DNA from: Bog-950 sp046329495
Lineage (GTDB): Bacteria; Bacteroidota; Bacteroidia; Chitinophagales; LD1
Assembly: GCA_046329495.1 (NCBI GenBank)
Contig: JAXLUO010000003.1
Span: 248,001-312,000 of the forward strand
Reading direction: 5' to 3'
DNA: 64,000 bases
Numbering within the stretch: position 1 is the first letter of the stretch; every line of letters begins with the position of its first letter. Of the stretch, positions 54,198 through 63,194 are shown piece by piece. Both the position numbers and the translations under genes were made by a program. A model generated the notes under the pieces. That model saw only the letters and a list, made by a program, of their open reading frames with translations, was not told the DNA's origin and did no database searches.

Positions 54198-56345
54198 ATG
54201 AACGTAATTAAAAAGACGATTGACCTTGGCGGAGGCCGTACTGTAGAAATTGAAACAGGCCGCTTAGCTAAGCAAACCGACGGCTCGGCCGTTATTAAGT
54301 ATGGCAACACGATGTTGCTGGCAACGGTATGTGCCGATAAAAAGGCCAAAGAAGGCGTAGACTTTATGCCGCTTACTGTTGAATACCGCGAGAACATGGC
54401 TTCTGTAGGCCGTATTCCGGGTTCCTTCTTTAAACGCGAAGGCAAACCAACCGATGATGAAGTATTGATTTCGCGCCTGATTGACCGCGCGCTGCGTCCG
54501 CTGTTTCCTGATGATTTCCACGCCAACGTGGTAGTGCAGGTAACCTTAATTTCAGGCGACCTGAATGAACTGCCTGATGCATTTGCCTGTTTGGCCGCTT
54601 CGGCTGCCTTAGCAGTTTCCGATCTGCCTTTCAACGGCCCTATCAGCGAAGTACGTGTTGCTAAAATTGACGGCCAGTTGGTAATTAACCCTACCAAGAG
54701 TGCCCTGGAAAGCGAAGGCACTACCATTGACCTGATCGTTGCCTCTTCTGCTACCTCTATTGTAATGGTAGAAGGTGAAATGAAAGAAGTGAGTGAAGCA
54801 GAGATGGTTGAAGCGATCATTTTTGCCCAGGAAGCTATCTTTAAACAAGTAGCTGTGCTGAAAGAACTGGAAGCAGAAGCCGGCAAAACTGAAAAGCGCA
54901 CCTACGAACACGAGAAACATAACGAAGACCTGCGCAAGCGCCTGAACGATTTCTGCTACGACAAATGTTGCGAAGTTGCTGCCCAGCAGATTAACGATAA
55001 GAAGAAGCGCACCGAAGCATTTGATGCTGTATACGATGCCTTTGAAGCTACTTTGACCGACGAGGAAAAAGAAGAGAACGACTTTTTATTAGGTATTTAC
55101 TGGGGCTTAGCCCAATACAATGCCGTGCGCGATGTAATGTTGCAACAGAACAAGCGTTTGGACGGCCGTAAGATGGACGAGGTTCGTCCTATCTGGAGTG
55201 AAGTAGGTTACCTGCCGGGTCCACACGGTTCGGCCCTGTTTACCCGTGGCGAAACACAATCGTTAACTACTGTAACCTTAGGTACCAAACTGGATCAGCA
55301 GTTAATTGACGGTGCTATCTATAACTACGAGAAGAAATTCCTGTTGCACTATAACTTCCCGCCATTTAGCGTTGGTGAAGCACGTGTACCGCGTGGTACC
55401 GGCCGCCGCGAAGTAGGCCACGGTAACCTGGCCTGGCGTGCTATTAACGTAGTGCTGCCTAAGGATTTTCCTTACACATTGCGTGTAGTATCTGATATTC
55501 TTGAATCGAACGGTTCGTCGTCAATGGCCACTGTATGTGCCGGTACGCTGGCGCTGATGGATGCCGGTGTGCAGATCCAGAAGCCTGTATCGGGTATTGC
55601 GATGGGCTTAATTACCGACGAAAAGAGCGGTAAGTATGTTATCCTGAGCGACATTTTGGGCGATGAAGATCACCTGGGTGATATGGACTTTAAAGTGTGT
55701 GGTACCGCCGAAGGTATTACTGCCTGCCAAATGGATATTAAGATTAAAGGTTTGAGCCGCGAACTGCTGAGCCAGGCTTTAGAACAAGCCAAGCGAGGCC
55801 GTTTACACATATTAGGCGAAATGCTTAAGACGCTGGATAAACCACGTGAAGATTACAAGCCACAGGCTCCGCGTGTGGTGGTTCTGCAGATCGACAAAGA
55901 ATACATTGGTGCCGTTATCGGGCCCGGTGGCAAGGTTATACAGGAAATGCAGCGTGAAACAGGTTGCACCATTGTTATTGAGGAAGTGGGTAACTACGGT
56001 AAAGTGGAAATCTTCTCGCCGAACAAAGATGGTATTGACCGCGCCGTTGCCAAAATTAAAGGCATTACCGCCACACCGGAAATTGGTGAAGTGTACGAAG
56101 CCACCGTTAAGAGCATTATGCCTTACGGCGCGTTTGTAGAATTCCTGCCGGGCAAACAAGGTTTGTTGCACATCTCTGAAATTTCGCACAAGCGTTTAGA
56201 GACCATGGATGGCATCTTCAAGGAAAATGAAGTGGTAAAAGTGAAACTGTTGGGTATTGACAACAAGACCGGCAAGTTTAAACTGAGCCGCAAAGTGTTA
56301 CTTGATAAGCCACAAGGAAGCAACGAAGCCCAGGCTGCTGAATAA
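54198..56345 (+). CDS. pnp: Polyribonucleotide nucleotidyltransferase
   Basis: 715 residues. Phosphorolytic 3'-5' exoribonuclease of RNA decay. Two RNase PH-like domains (first begins GGRTVEIETGRLAKQTDGSA; second has FPPFSVGEARVPRGTGRREV), a linking helical domain, KH domain (IGAVIGPGGKVIQEM) and S1 domain (GEVYEATVKSIMPYGAFVEF). All domains intact. Confidence 0.96.
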   Translation: MNVIKKTIDLGGGRTVEIETGRLAKQTDGSAVIKYGNTMLLATVCADKKAKEGVDFMPLTVEYRENMASVGRIPGSFFKREGKPTDDEVLISRLIDRALRPLFPDDFHANVVVQVTLISGDLNELPDAFACLAASAALAVSDLPFNGPISEVRVAKIDGQLVINPTKSALESEGTTIDLIVASSATSIVMVEGEMKEVSEAEMVEAIIFAQEAIFKQVAVLKELEAEAGKTEKRTYEHEKHNEDLRKRLNDFCYDKCCEVAAQQINDKKKRTEAFDAVYDAFEATLTDEEKEENDFLLGIYWGLAQYNAVRDVMLQQNKRLDGRKMDEVRPIWSEVGYLPGPHGSALFTRGETQSLTTVTLGTKLDQQLIDGAIYNYEKKFLLHYNFPPFSVGEARVPRGTGRREVGHGNLAWRAINVVLPKDFPYTLRVVSDILESNGSSSMATVCAGTLALMDAGVQIQKPVSGIAMGLITDEKSGKYVILSDILGDEDHLGDMDFKVCGTAEGITACQMDIKIKGLSRELLSQALEQAKRGRLHILGEMLKTLDKPREDYKPQAPRVVVLQIDKEYIGAVIGPGGKVIQEMQRETGCTIVIEEVGNYGKVEIFSPNKDGIDRAVAKIKGITATPEIGEVYEATVKSIMPYGAFVEFLPGKQGLLHISEISHKRLETMDGIFKENEVVKVKLLGIDNKTGKFKLSRKVLLDKPQGSNEAQAAE

Positions 56346-56366
56346 GCGACTAAACTTAGTAATACG

Positions 56367-56395
56367 GAGCCCTGCCGGCAGGCGGGGCTTTTTTA
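56367..56395 (+). terminator. Intrinsic terminator after pnp
   Basis: AGCCCTGCC-GGCA-GGCGGGGCT with one T-G pair, followed by six or more T. Confidence 0.85.
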
Positions 56396-56435
56396 TTGGT
56401 GCTGATTACTGCCGCTTTTCTGCTAATGTTGCGTT

Positions 56436-57347
56436 ATGATTTTGCTGGACCACCGGCACATTGCGGACCCTTATTTTAACCTGGCTACCGAAGAGTATTT
56501 GGTGCGCCATGCCGATTGCAGTAAGCAGGATATTTTGCTGCTGTATGTAAACGGTCCGTCGGTAGTGGTGGGGAAGAACCAGAGTATTTACCGGGAAGTT
56601 AACCTGCCTTATCTGCGCCAAACCAATTTGCCGGTATGCAGGCGGGTGAGCGGTGGTGGTACGGTTTACCACGATGCCGGCAACCTGAGTTTTGCTTTTA
56701 TAAGCGCCTTTGCCGACTATAAGGTGAACAACTACCTGCACTTTAATACCCCTATTATTGAAGCGTTGCGCAAGGCCGGTATTGATGCGAAAGCCGATGC
56801 CCGGAACAACATATTGGCGGGGGAGAAGAAGATATCGGGCAATGCCCAGTTTACGGATAGAAAGAACCTGCTGAGCCATGGCACGCTGCTGTTTAATGCA
56901 GAGTTGGCGGCTTTGCGCGGCGCTTTAAAGCAGAATGACTTTGAGGTGCATACCAAGGCGGTGGGTTCGGTGAGGAGTAGCGTAACTAATTTGATAGACC
57001 TAACGGACCGCTGGACGGATATAAACGCCTTTATTGATTACCTGATAGGGGAGTTGCCTGTTGAAGGGAAATATAACTTTAGTGTAGCGGATGAGGGGGC
57101 TGTAGGGGATCTGGCTAACGAACAATACCGCAACTTTAAGTGGATTTACGGTCGCACCCCTGAAACTATTTTACAAAAGAATGGTGTTAGGGTTACTATC
57201 ACCGAAGGTTGCATCAGCCGTATAGAGCAGGAAGGCCAAACTATTTTAGCTGAACTGAACGACACACCGTTTACCTATACCCACCTAACAAAAACGCCGG
57301 GCTTGGAACCCGGCGCTATAAATTTATTGGTGAACTTGTTCTTCTGA
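56436..57347 (+). CDS. lplA: Lipoate-protein ligase A
   Basis: 303 residues. Attaches lipoate through lipoyl-AMP to E2/H subunits such as that of pyruvate dehydrogenase. VVVGKNQSIYREVN, CRRVSGGGTVYHDAGNLSFA and the lysine-containing GEKKISGNAQ are the catalytic motifs. The C-terminal accessory domain is present. Ends directly against the convergent gene at 57348. Confidence 0.92.
   Translation: MILLDHRHIADPYFNLATEEYLVRHADCSKQDILLLYVNGPSVVVGKNQSIYREVNLPYLRQTNLPVCRRVSGGGTVYHDAGNLSFAFISAFADYKVNNYLHFNTPIIEALRKAGIDAKADARNNILAGEKKISGNAQFTDRKNLLSHGTLLFNAELAALRGALKQNDFEVHTKAVGSVRSSVTNLIDLTDRWTDINAFIDYLIGELPVEGKYNFSVADEGAVGDLANEQYRNFKWIYGRTPETILQKNGVRVTITEGCISRIEQEGQTILAELNDTPFTYTHLTKTPGLEPGAINLLVNLFF
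57290..57315 (-). terminator. Terminator of the SPOR-like gene, inside lplA
   Basis: Stem CGCCGGG (57295-57301) / CCCGGCG (57309-57315), 7-nt loop. On the minus strand it is followed by TTTTT and lies 33 bp after the stop at 57348. It is entirely within lplA codons. Confidence 0.6.
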
Positions 57348-58061
57348 TTACTCAGCAGAACCTTTCTTCTTTTTCTTGTCCATATCAATGGCTTCCTGCA
57401 AACTGTTAGGTTCTTTTTTGCCTTTGTATTTAGGGTTTTTGCTCCATTCGTAAACACGTTGGCCATCGATGTATTTAGAAACGAAAGCATCTTTAATGCC
57501 CATTTTGCGAACGTCAACCACAAACTGCTTGGCAGTTTCTTCATCAGGGAAATAGCTGATGATGTAGCGGTTCATGCCATCCACTTCTTCGTAGCCGATG
57601 TAACGTGGCTGATCGAAATATTTGTTGATGTTAAACTCCTTGTAAAGGCCTATCTGCACTTTGTAAACAGTGCCTTTTTGCGGAGCGTTTTTCATGTCCT
57701 TAATGTAGTTCTGCGTAACAGTTGTATCGCCACCTTCTACATATTCGCCTTTCAGCAGTTGGTTTTCCTGGGTAAGTTTCTGTACCTGTTGGTCGTAGGC
57801 AGCTACTTTGTTTTCCAGTTCGGCCTGTTTGGTGCTTGAATAAGCGAGATCATCTTTCAGGTGCTTAATCTCTGCTTCGTTGCTATCCAGCGTGGTGTGC
57901 AGGTCTTCCATTTTAGCTTTGTAGCCTTCCAGGTTGCTCATGTAACCTTTCAGCTCTTCCTTCAGCCTTTTCTTTTCTTCCTTAGAAAGTTGCTGAGCTG
58001 AAACAGAAGCAGCCATTAACACAGCGCAGAACGCCAGGGTAACTAATTTCTTCATTTGCAT
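57348..58061 (-). CDS. Exported coiled-coil protein with SPOR-like C-terminus
   Basis: 237 residues from the ATG at 58061 (MQMKKLVTLAFCAVLMAASV; an ATG at 58055 is equally possible). A signal peptide ends SAQQ; longer frames upstream lack support. Residues about 20-110 are a coiled coil (LSKEEKKRLKEELKGYMSNL). The region about 125-195 (TVYKVQIGLYKEFNINKYFD ... YFPDEETAKQFVVDVR) is SPOR-like, suggesting peptidoglycan contact. The tail is Lys-rich. TAGTTTTG at 58083-58090 (minus strand) is a perfect -7 box. Confidence 0.7.
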   Translation of the reverse strand: MQMKKLVTLAFCAVLMAASVSAQQLSKEEKKRLKEELKGYMSNLEGYKAKMEDLHTTLDSNEAEIKHLKDDLAYSSTKQAELENKVAAYDQQVQKLTQENQLLKGEYVEGGDTTVTQNYIKDMKNAPQKGTVYKVQIGLYKEFNINKYFDQPRYIGYEEVDGMNRYIISYFPDEETAKQFVVDVRKMGIKDAFVSKYIDGQRVYEWSKNPKYKGKKEPNSLQEAIDMDKKKKKGSAE

Positions 58062-58248
58062 GTAGGGGTTAGTGTGTGCCGACAAAACTAAGCGTTTGGG
58101 CCAAAAAAGGAAATTTATAGCCGTGATTTTGAGTGCATAACAAATGTTGCTCACGTGTAATCAGAGCAACTAACGGTATAACGGATAATACAACGCCAAA
58201 ATGCCGGGCATATACTACCCGGCCTGTGGTGTAATTTCTACCTAAAGG

Positions 58249-58401
58249 TTAGAATATTTTACGCAATCCGATTACAGCAAGCGCCAGTAAACCTGTGTAT
58301 AGTAAGGCGTGTTTGCCATCCATATCCTGCAATTTTTCCTTGGCCATAAACAAAGCACGGCTTTTCATGCGCTGCATCGGGGTTCTTTTCTTGAAAAACA
58401 T
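58249..58401 (-). CDS. 50-residue membrane protein
   Basis: MFFKKRTPMQRMKSRALFMA begins a 50-residue frame ending in LAVIGLRKIF and TAA. A basic N-terminal half is followed by one hydrophobic helix at about 33-45 (LLYTGLLALAVIG). Fits the 180-bp gap between the SPOR-like gene and the GNAT gene. Small basic single-helix proteins are often missed; no family recognised. Confidence 0.5.
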   Translation of the reverse strand: MFFKKRTPMQRMKSRALFMAKEKLQDMDGKHALLYTGLLALAVIGLRKIF

Positions 58402-58460
58402 AGTATTCGGGTTTTAGTATTAGAAATAAGTGCGGCCTGCAAATTTTGTACCTTCGCAGT

Positions 58461-58910
58461 ATGCTTAACCTGTTGCGAACCGACTCAACCAATACCGATT
58501 TTATAGCCCTTGTTAAAGAACTGGATGCAGACCTGGCTATACGGGATGGGGATGAGCATGCGTTTTATGCGCAGTTCAATAAAATTGCCCCTCTTAAATA
58601 TGCTGTAGTAGCCTACCAGGGCAGTTTGCCTGTAGCCTGCGGGGCCATTAAAGAGATTGAGCCCGGAGTAATGGAAGTTAAGCGCATGTATACATTGCCC
58701 GGCCATCGCGGTAAGGGATTTGCCGTGCAGGTGCTAAATGCGCTTGAGGAATGGGCCAAAGAGTTAGGTTATAAGCAATGCACCCTGGAAACGGGCGTGC
58801 GACAACCCGAAGCTATAGCGCTTTACAAAAAATGCGGTTACCGCCTTATACCCAATTACGGGCAATATGCGGGTGTAGAAAACAGTGTGTGCTTTCTGAA
58901 AGACTTGTAG
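58461..58910 (+). CDS. GNAT-family N-acetyltransferase
   Basis: 149 residues from the ATG at 58461 (a TTG at 58446 adds five). Acetyl-CoA-binding motif A is visible as MYTLPGHRGKGFAVQVLNAL, and the C-terminal ALYKKCGYRLIPNYG is typical. Substrate unknown. TACCTTCG at 58449-58456 is a possible -7 box very close to the start. Its stop touches the convergent lipase gene. Confidence 0.85.
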   Translation: MLNLLRTDSTNTDFIALVKELDADLAIRDGDEHAFYAQFNKIAPLKYAVVAYQGSLPVACGAIKEIEPGVMEVKRMYTLPGHRGKGFAVQVLNALEEWAKELGYKQCTLETGVRQPEAIALYKKCGYRLIPNYGQYAGVENSVCFLKDL

Positions 58911-60350
58911 CTATTGCACTACCAGCTTCTGGTGTACGGTTTGTCCGTTGCTGTTGCGCAAGGCAATAGCATACACACCGGCAGGAACCTTCCCTAAGCT
59001 GATTGATTCCACTTCGTTGCTTACTACAGACTTGTAAATGCATTGTCCGTTGCTGCTATAGATGGCTACTTCGTAAGTGCCTTCTTCGGTCATTAGTTTA
59101 AAGTTGCCATTTGATGGGTTAGGGAACACGTGGAAGTTAAACGCTGGTGTTTCCTTTATACCCGAGCAGGTAGAGAGTTTGCCCAGTATAAACAGGGCCG
59201 TTGCCGTTAAAGCGGGCTCAACACAACCACCGTGGTTTAAGTTGCCATAGTTAACCAGTTCGATACTTGGGGCACCATTATGACGCCAGGCAGAATCGGC
59301 CTGGATGGCGTTGTGGTAATTTACCTGTTCGTCGGCGGTGCAGTAAGCGATTTTAACCGGTTTTTGCGGAGCCCAGTTCAGCATATCGTTTTCAGCCAAT
59401 ATGGTGCGTAGGGGATGGTTAGGGTCGTTGATAAAGGCATCCATAATGGAGTCCTTGATCATATTGCGCGGTATGGGATTGCAGAAAGCATCAATATCGC
59501 CGGTAGAGAAGTTGCGGCTGTAGAACATTTGGGGCAGGGTAGTATCGTAAGGGCTTTTGAAGATATCGGCCGGGTTAGGATATAACTGCTGCAGCGATGG
59601 ATACACCGAATGATAACCCAACAACAGGTAAGGCAAATAGCTTGGTGTTGCATACGAGTTAAAAGACAACATCAGGTCTACCATGGTAACCTTAAGGTCG
59701 TATGGGCCAGACATTGGCGCCAGGGCCACTACATTAAACTCGTTCTGAAAACTATCCTGAATAAGCTTGGCGATTGCCATAGTGCTATAACCGCCTTGCG
59801 AGTAACCGGTAATGGCAACTTCGCCGCTTAACGGCACCGCTAATGTATCGCACAACTGGCGTGCTGCGCGCATAATATTGATAGCCGCATACCCGGTATG
59901 GAAGGCATTTACATACGGGTGAATAATGATGCTACTATCGCTATCGCCGAGGCCTAATTCATCGGGCATGGCAGTTACAACTCCACCGATGCCCGCGAAG
60001 AAGAAACCGATTGGACGCTCGGGGCCGTTGTAGCTGGGCACCTGGTCGCGGCGGGCGAATGTGCCGTGTGCGTAACAACCTAAGGCGCTGGGGCAGGTAG
60101 TGTTTTTGGGTACCACTACAATGCCGGATGCGTTTACCAATGAATCGAGGTGCTTGTAGGGTGTTTTATAAATAACCTGGTATACATCAATGCTGTATTG
60201 CGGGCCGATGGGTAAACTGAACCCGGTGCTGTTGAGGAAACTATCTAACTGTGCAGCTGTAAAACTTTGCTGCAGGTGGTAGTTTACGAGTTGGGCATTG
60301 CTGCGGATTGCAAAAAACAGAAGAGCTAATACGACGTAGAGACGGGACAT
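58911..60350 (-). CDS. Secreted alpha/beta hydrolase (lipase-like) with T9SS sorting domain
   Basis: 479 residues from the ATG at 60350 (MSRLYVVLALLFFAIRSNAQ signal peptide); in-frame upstream starts run into tRNA-derived repeats. The nucleophile elbow is GYSQGG; further fold features are HGTFARRDQV and PVKIAYCTADEQVNYHNA for the Asp region, with His in NHGGCVEPAL. Resembles secretory lipases of the LIP family. The last ~75 residues (FHVFPNPSNGNFKL ... VPAGVYAIALRN) are the T9SS type A domain. Substrate (lipid or ester) is inferred. Confidence 0.85.
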   Translation of the reverse strand: MSRLYVVLALLFFAIRSNAQLVNYHLQQSFTAAQLDSFLNSTGFSLPIGPQYSIDVYQVIYKTPYKHLDSLVNASGIVVVPKNTTCPSALGCYAHGTFARRDQVPSYNGPERPIGFFFAGIGGVVTAMPDELGLGDSDSSIIIHPYVNAFHTGYAAINIMRAARQLCDTLAVPLSGEVAITGYSQGGYSTMAIAKLIQDSFQNEFNVVALAPMSGPYDLKVTMVDLMLSFNSYATPSYLPYLLLGYHSVYPSLQQLYPNPADIFKSPYDTTLPQMFYSRNFSTGDIDAFCNPIPRNMIKDSIMDAFINDPNHPLRTILAENDMLNWAPQKPVKIAYCTADEQVNYHNAIQADSAWRHNGAPSIELVNYGNLNHGGCVEPALTATALFILGKLSTCSGIKETPAFNFHVFPNPSNGNFKLMTEEGTYEVAIYSSNGQCIYKSVVSNEVESISLGKVPAGVYAIALRNSNGQTVHQKLVVQ

Positions 60351-60432
60351 TGCAGATAATTTTTGGATGCGGAAGTTATTGTTTTTACCGAAAAACCAGA
60401 TGGAATAACAAGGACGGGGGAAATTTGTTTTT

Positions 60433-60650
60433 GAAGGTGGGAATCCCCGCCTGACCGGCATTACCTAACAGTCGGGCAGGGAACCCACACACCCGGAGGG
60501 TATAAACGAAAAAAGCAACCCTTTGAGAGTTGCTTTTAGTACCGAAGGTGGGAATCCCCGCCTGACCGGCATTACCTAACAGTCGGGCAGGGAACCCACA
60601 CACCCGGAGGGTATAAACGAAAAAAGCAACCCGTTGAGAGTTGCTTTTAG
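60433..60650 (-). repeat. Two tandem copies of the tRNA-Leu 3' end plus terminator, with a palindromic insert in the T loop
   Basis: 111-bp units begin at 60433 and 60544 and continue in phase into the real tRNA (60655). Each has the T arm and acceptor 3' strand of tRNA-Leu, but the T loop is split by a ~35-bp imperfect palindrome (CCCGCCTGACCGGC ... GTCGGGCAGGG). Each is separated from the next by a hairpin AAAAAGCAAC ... GTTGCTTTT. Confidence 0.85.
60621..60650 (-). terminator. Terminator of tRNA-Leu
   Basis: GCAAC / GTTGC stem with A-run and T-run flanks directly after the tRNA 3' end; repeated once more at 60510-60539. Confidence 0.7.
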
Positions 60651-60733
60651 TACCGAAGGTGGGAATCGAACCCACACACCCGGAGGGTACACGATTTTGA
60701 GTCGTGCGCGTCTACCAGTTCCGCCACTTCGGC
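60651..60733 (-). tRNA. tRNA-Leu (anticodon CAA)
   Basis: 83 nt, class II tRNA with GCCGAAGTGGCGGAACTGG 5' part, D loop GGTAGACGCG, anticodon loop CTCAAAA (CAA), long variable arm and T arm GGGTTCGATTCCC. Acceptor pairs 7 bp including a terminal G-U. CCA not encoded. Confidence 0.93.
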
Positions 60734-61046
60734 GCTTGGAGGCGCAAATGTAAAAGAATTCGGAAGCCCTGCAAACAGTTTTAAAAGGTTGTGGCTGTTA
60801 TTGATAAATACCGATGAATTGGCGGCCATCGCTGTTACCTGCTCCACCACGAATGGCAACCGCATATTGCTTCATATGATGAATTTACCCCTTTGCGTTC
60901 TCCCTGATTCGGCTAATTCTTACGATTTGAATGCACTAACAGGTTACTGAATTATCTTAGCGTTAAGAGTTATTAATTACAACGGGCAGGTGTTTGTAAA
61001 TTATGTAAACAACGGGCCGTTACATCTGATATTTAAACAGCAGCAA
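60734..61046. other. Intergenic region
   Basis: 313 bp. Holds the upstream region of tRNA-Leu (minus) and a possible -7 box TATCTTAG at 60953-60960 (plus) with TTTG at 60926-60929 (23-bp spacing, at the long end) for the next gene. No further gene recognised. Confidence 0.4.
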
Positions 61047-61880
61047 ATGAAAAACATAACCACCCTTACAGTGCTTTTAATTTTAGGCATGGGCATAAGT
61101 TATGGTCAGGGCAGCAGCACTAAAGCTAGCAGCAGTGCCGAACCGGACACGATTGCCATTATAACACTTGATTCGATAAGTATGCAATTGCGGATACCTG
61201 CTTCTCTTACGAAAGGTTCGAACGGTGCCGGAGTAGCTTATAACCCGGTAAAAAAGTTATACTATGCCGCATTTGCCGGGAATACTTCGTTTCCAATGGT
61301 GGTGTTTAATGCGAAAGGGGAGGTTGTAACTGACACCTGTACTACAATGATTGATGTTAGGGGCATATGGTATAACCCGAAAACTGCGACGCTGGAGGCA
61401 AATGGTTATGCCCAACATGGCATGATACAGTATAAGCTAAATAAGGCAGGTGTTCCTTCTTCCTTTACCTACCTTTTTTCTAACTCGCCACAGCCGGATG
61501 ATAACAGCGTAGCTGCTTATGACCCGGTTCACGATGAACTACTGTATTTTGAGTCGGATTACCCGGAGCTATATATAGACCGTTATAGCAAAAGCACCGG
61601 CAAGAGTTTAAATGCACTTTACATGAACATAGGAGAGACAGATGTAGATTACCTGAATACTACGGTGGTGTACACCGGTATTAAAGGCGCAGAAATAGCT
61701 GTAGTTGACTTTGATTTAAACGTGATACACCTGTTTAATTTAGATGGTAATGAGACCAGGTATGTTAACCTGCCCGATGATACGGTGGTAGAAGAACAGT
61801 TTAATTTTGCCTATGCCAATGGTATGTTTTGGCTGTTTGATACAGCAGCCAGAGTATGGAATGGCTATAAAGTTAAGTAA
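61047..61880 (+). CDS. Exported protein, beta-propeller-like, unknown
   Basis: 277 residues from the ATG at 61047 (MKNITTLTVLLILGMGISYG, signal peptide). The mature part has blade-like strands (YNPVKKLYYAAFAGN, YDPVHDELLYFESDYPELYI), suggesting a small propeller. No catalytic motif or sorting domain is visible, so it is probably periplasmic or lipid-free secreted. Confidence 0.6.
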   Translation: MKNITTLTVLLILGMGISYGQGSSTKASSSAEPDTIAIITLDSISMQLRIPASLTKGSNGAGVAYNPVKKLYYAAFAGNTSFPMVVFNAKGEVVTDTCTTMIDVRGIWYNPKTATLEANGYAQHGMIQYKLNKAGVPSSFTYLFSNSPQPDDNSVAAYDPVHDELLYFESDYPELYIDRYSKSTGKSLNALYMNIGETDVDYLNTTVVYTGIKGAEIAVVDFDLNVIHLFNLDGNETRYVNLPDDTVVEEQFNFAYANGMFWLFDTAARVWNGYKVK

Positions 61881-61966
61881 TACAATGTGCGCGTTGTAAA
61901 GCACAACGCCTAAATACGAACACGGTTTAACAGGTTGGCGTAAACGCATGCAAAACCTGTTTAACT

Positions 61967-62479
61967 ATGCCACCCATTAACGCCACCTTTCCTACACAAG
62001 TAGGAACCCACTACGATGTTTTAAGTGATTTTGATGCAGCCTGCAATGTGCTAAACCGCAGCATCCTGCATTTTTACATGGCTCCGAAAAACCTGGTAAA
62101 AAAAGCCGGACCGATTTTGGAGAAATTTGTATCGGCCTTTCCGCCAAAAGGCAAAAAGGCTGACAAGAAGAACTTAAATACCGTAGTTGAATTTATTGAA
62201 AAACTGGACGACTTTACCGCCAGAACAATCGAACTTTACGAAGAGCACAAGATGTATAATGCAGAAAGTGCTGCCTACCTAAGCAAAATAAAGGCACTAA
62301 GCCGCAAGTATAAGAACGACAGTGCTTTGTTTACCCGCGAGTATGCCCAATTAGCGCCTGAGTTTGTGCTGTTGCAGCATGAACTGGATAAGATTACCGA
62401 AAAAGCGGTTAACGTAAACGGCATGCTGAAAGAAATTGAAGATAAGTGGACAGAACTTAGCAAGTCCATTACGATATAA
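61967..62479 (+). CDS. Helical protein of unknown function
   Basis: 170 residues, nearly all alpha-helical and rich in Lys/Glu, no signal peptide. Helical segments at LVKKAGPILEKFVSAFPPKG and LNTVVEFIEKLDDFTARTIE suggest a helical bundle. No family recognised. Ends in a strong terminator. Confidence 0.6.
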   Translation: MPPINATFPTQVGTHYDVLSDFDAACNVLNRSILHFYMAPKNLVKKAGPILEKFVSAFPPKGKKADKKNLNTVVEFIEKLDDFTARTIELYEEHKMYNAESAAYLSKIKALSRKYKNDSALFTREYAQLAPEFVLLQHELDKITEKAVNVNGMLKEIEDKWTELSKSITI

Positions 62480-62506
62480 GAGTGGTTTTTTGGTTTCACA
62501 CAGGGC

Positions 62507-62538
62507 CTTCCGGGCCTCGTGCCCGGAAGTTTTTTTTC
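62507..62538 (+). terminator. Intrinsic terminator
   Basis: CTTCCGGGC (62507-62515), CTCGT, GCCCGGAAG (62521-62529), then eight T. Confidence 0.9.
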
Positions 62539-62625
62539 TTCTGCCTGCAGTGAACAAATACTGAGCGAACAAAAAGGTGTTAGTTACAATGTTAGCCTAC
62601 GAACTACTTGTAATTATGCACCTTT

Positions 62626-63189
62626 TTATATTTCTCCCTTATCGAGCAGTAATTTGGTTTTAAGAATGCTGGCAACAGATAGTCCATCGCGGATTTCGCC
62701 ACGCATGACCATTTCGTAAACCTCGCTGAAGGGCAGTTTACGCAGCGTAAGTTTTTCGTCCTCTTCCGGTTCGGCACCGATGTAACTGAGGCCACGGGCT
62801 ACATAGGTGTATGAGAGCTCGTCGGTAGTGCTGTTAGATAACTGCATCTCGAGGATCATCGTCATTTTTTCTGCTTTTAATCCAACTTCTTCGTGCAACT
62901 CGCGGTGTGCGGTATCAATAGGCAAGGTGCCAAGCGGACAGCCGCCTTCGGGCACTTCCCACTCAAAACTATCAAGCGGGTAGCGGTATTGGCCTACTAT
63001 CCAGGTGTTGTTGTCTTCATCTAATGGAATGATAGCGATGGCCAGGGTTTTAAAATGCACTACCCCATAAATACCGGGGTTGCCTGCAGGGTTCAGCACT
63101 TTATCTTCGATAATGCCTATCCATTTGTTCTCGTATTTAACCTCAGTTGAAAGTTTGGTCCACGGGTTAGTGGCTTTGTTCATTTTCAT
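62626..63189 (-). CDS. NUDIX hydrolase (ADP-ribose pyrophosphatase-like)
   Basis: 187 residues. The Nudix box reads GGCPLGTLPIDTAHRELHEE followed by VGL: the REL-HEE-VGL half is intact, but the first conserved Glu is Thr. Upstream GVVHFKTLAIAIIPLDEDN and the QYRYPLDSFEWEVPEGG motif point to the ADP-ribose/ADP-sugar subgroup. Cytosolic clean-up role likely. Starts 5 bp after the methyltransferase gene, same operon. Confidence 0.85.
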   Translation of the reverse strand: MKMNKATNPWTKLSTEVKYENKWIGIIEDKVLNPAGNPGIYGVVHFKTLAIAIIPLDEDNNTWIVGQYRYPLDSFEWEVPEGGCPLGTLPIDTAHRELHEEVGLKAEKMTMILEMQLSNSTTDELSYTYVARGLSYIGAEPEEDEKLTLRKLPFSEVYEMVMRGEIRDGLSVASILKTKLLLDKGEI

Positions 63190-63194
63190 GGCGG

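Noticed and set aside
58259..58492. 77-residue minus-strand ORF
   Set aside because: Overlaps both the better 50-residue frame and the GNAT gene, with no recognisable features.
60433..60733. Integrated mobile element at tRNA-Leu
   Set aside because: The repeated tRNA 3' ends are only 111 bp apart and enclose no integrase or cargo genes.
60385..60865. Two minus-strand ORFs (96 and 72 residues) across tRNA-Leu
   Set aside because: They translate the tRNA and its tandem 3' copies; the internal repeat in the protein mirrors the 111-bp DNA repeat.
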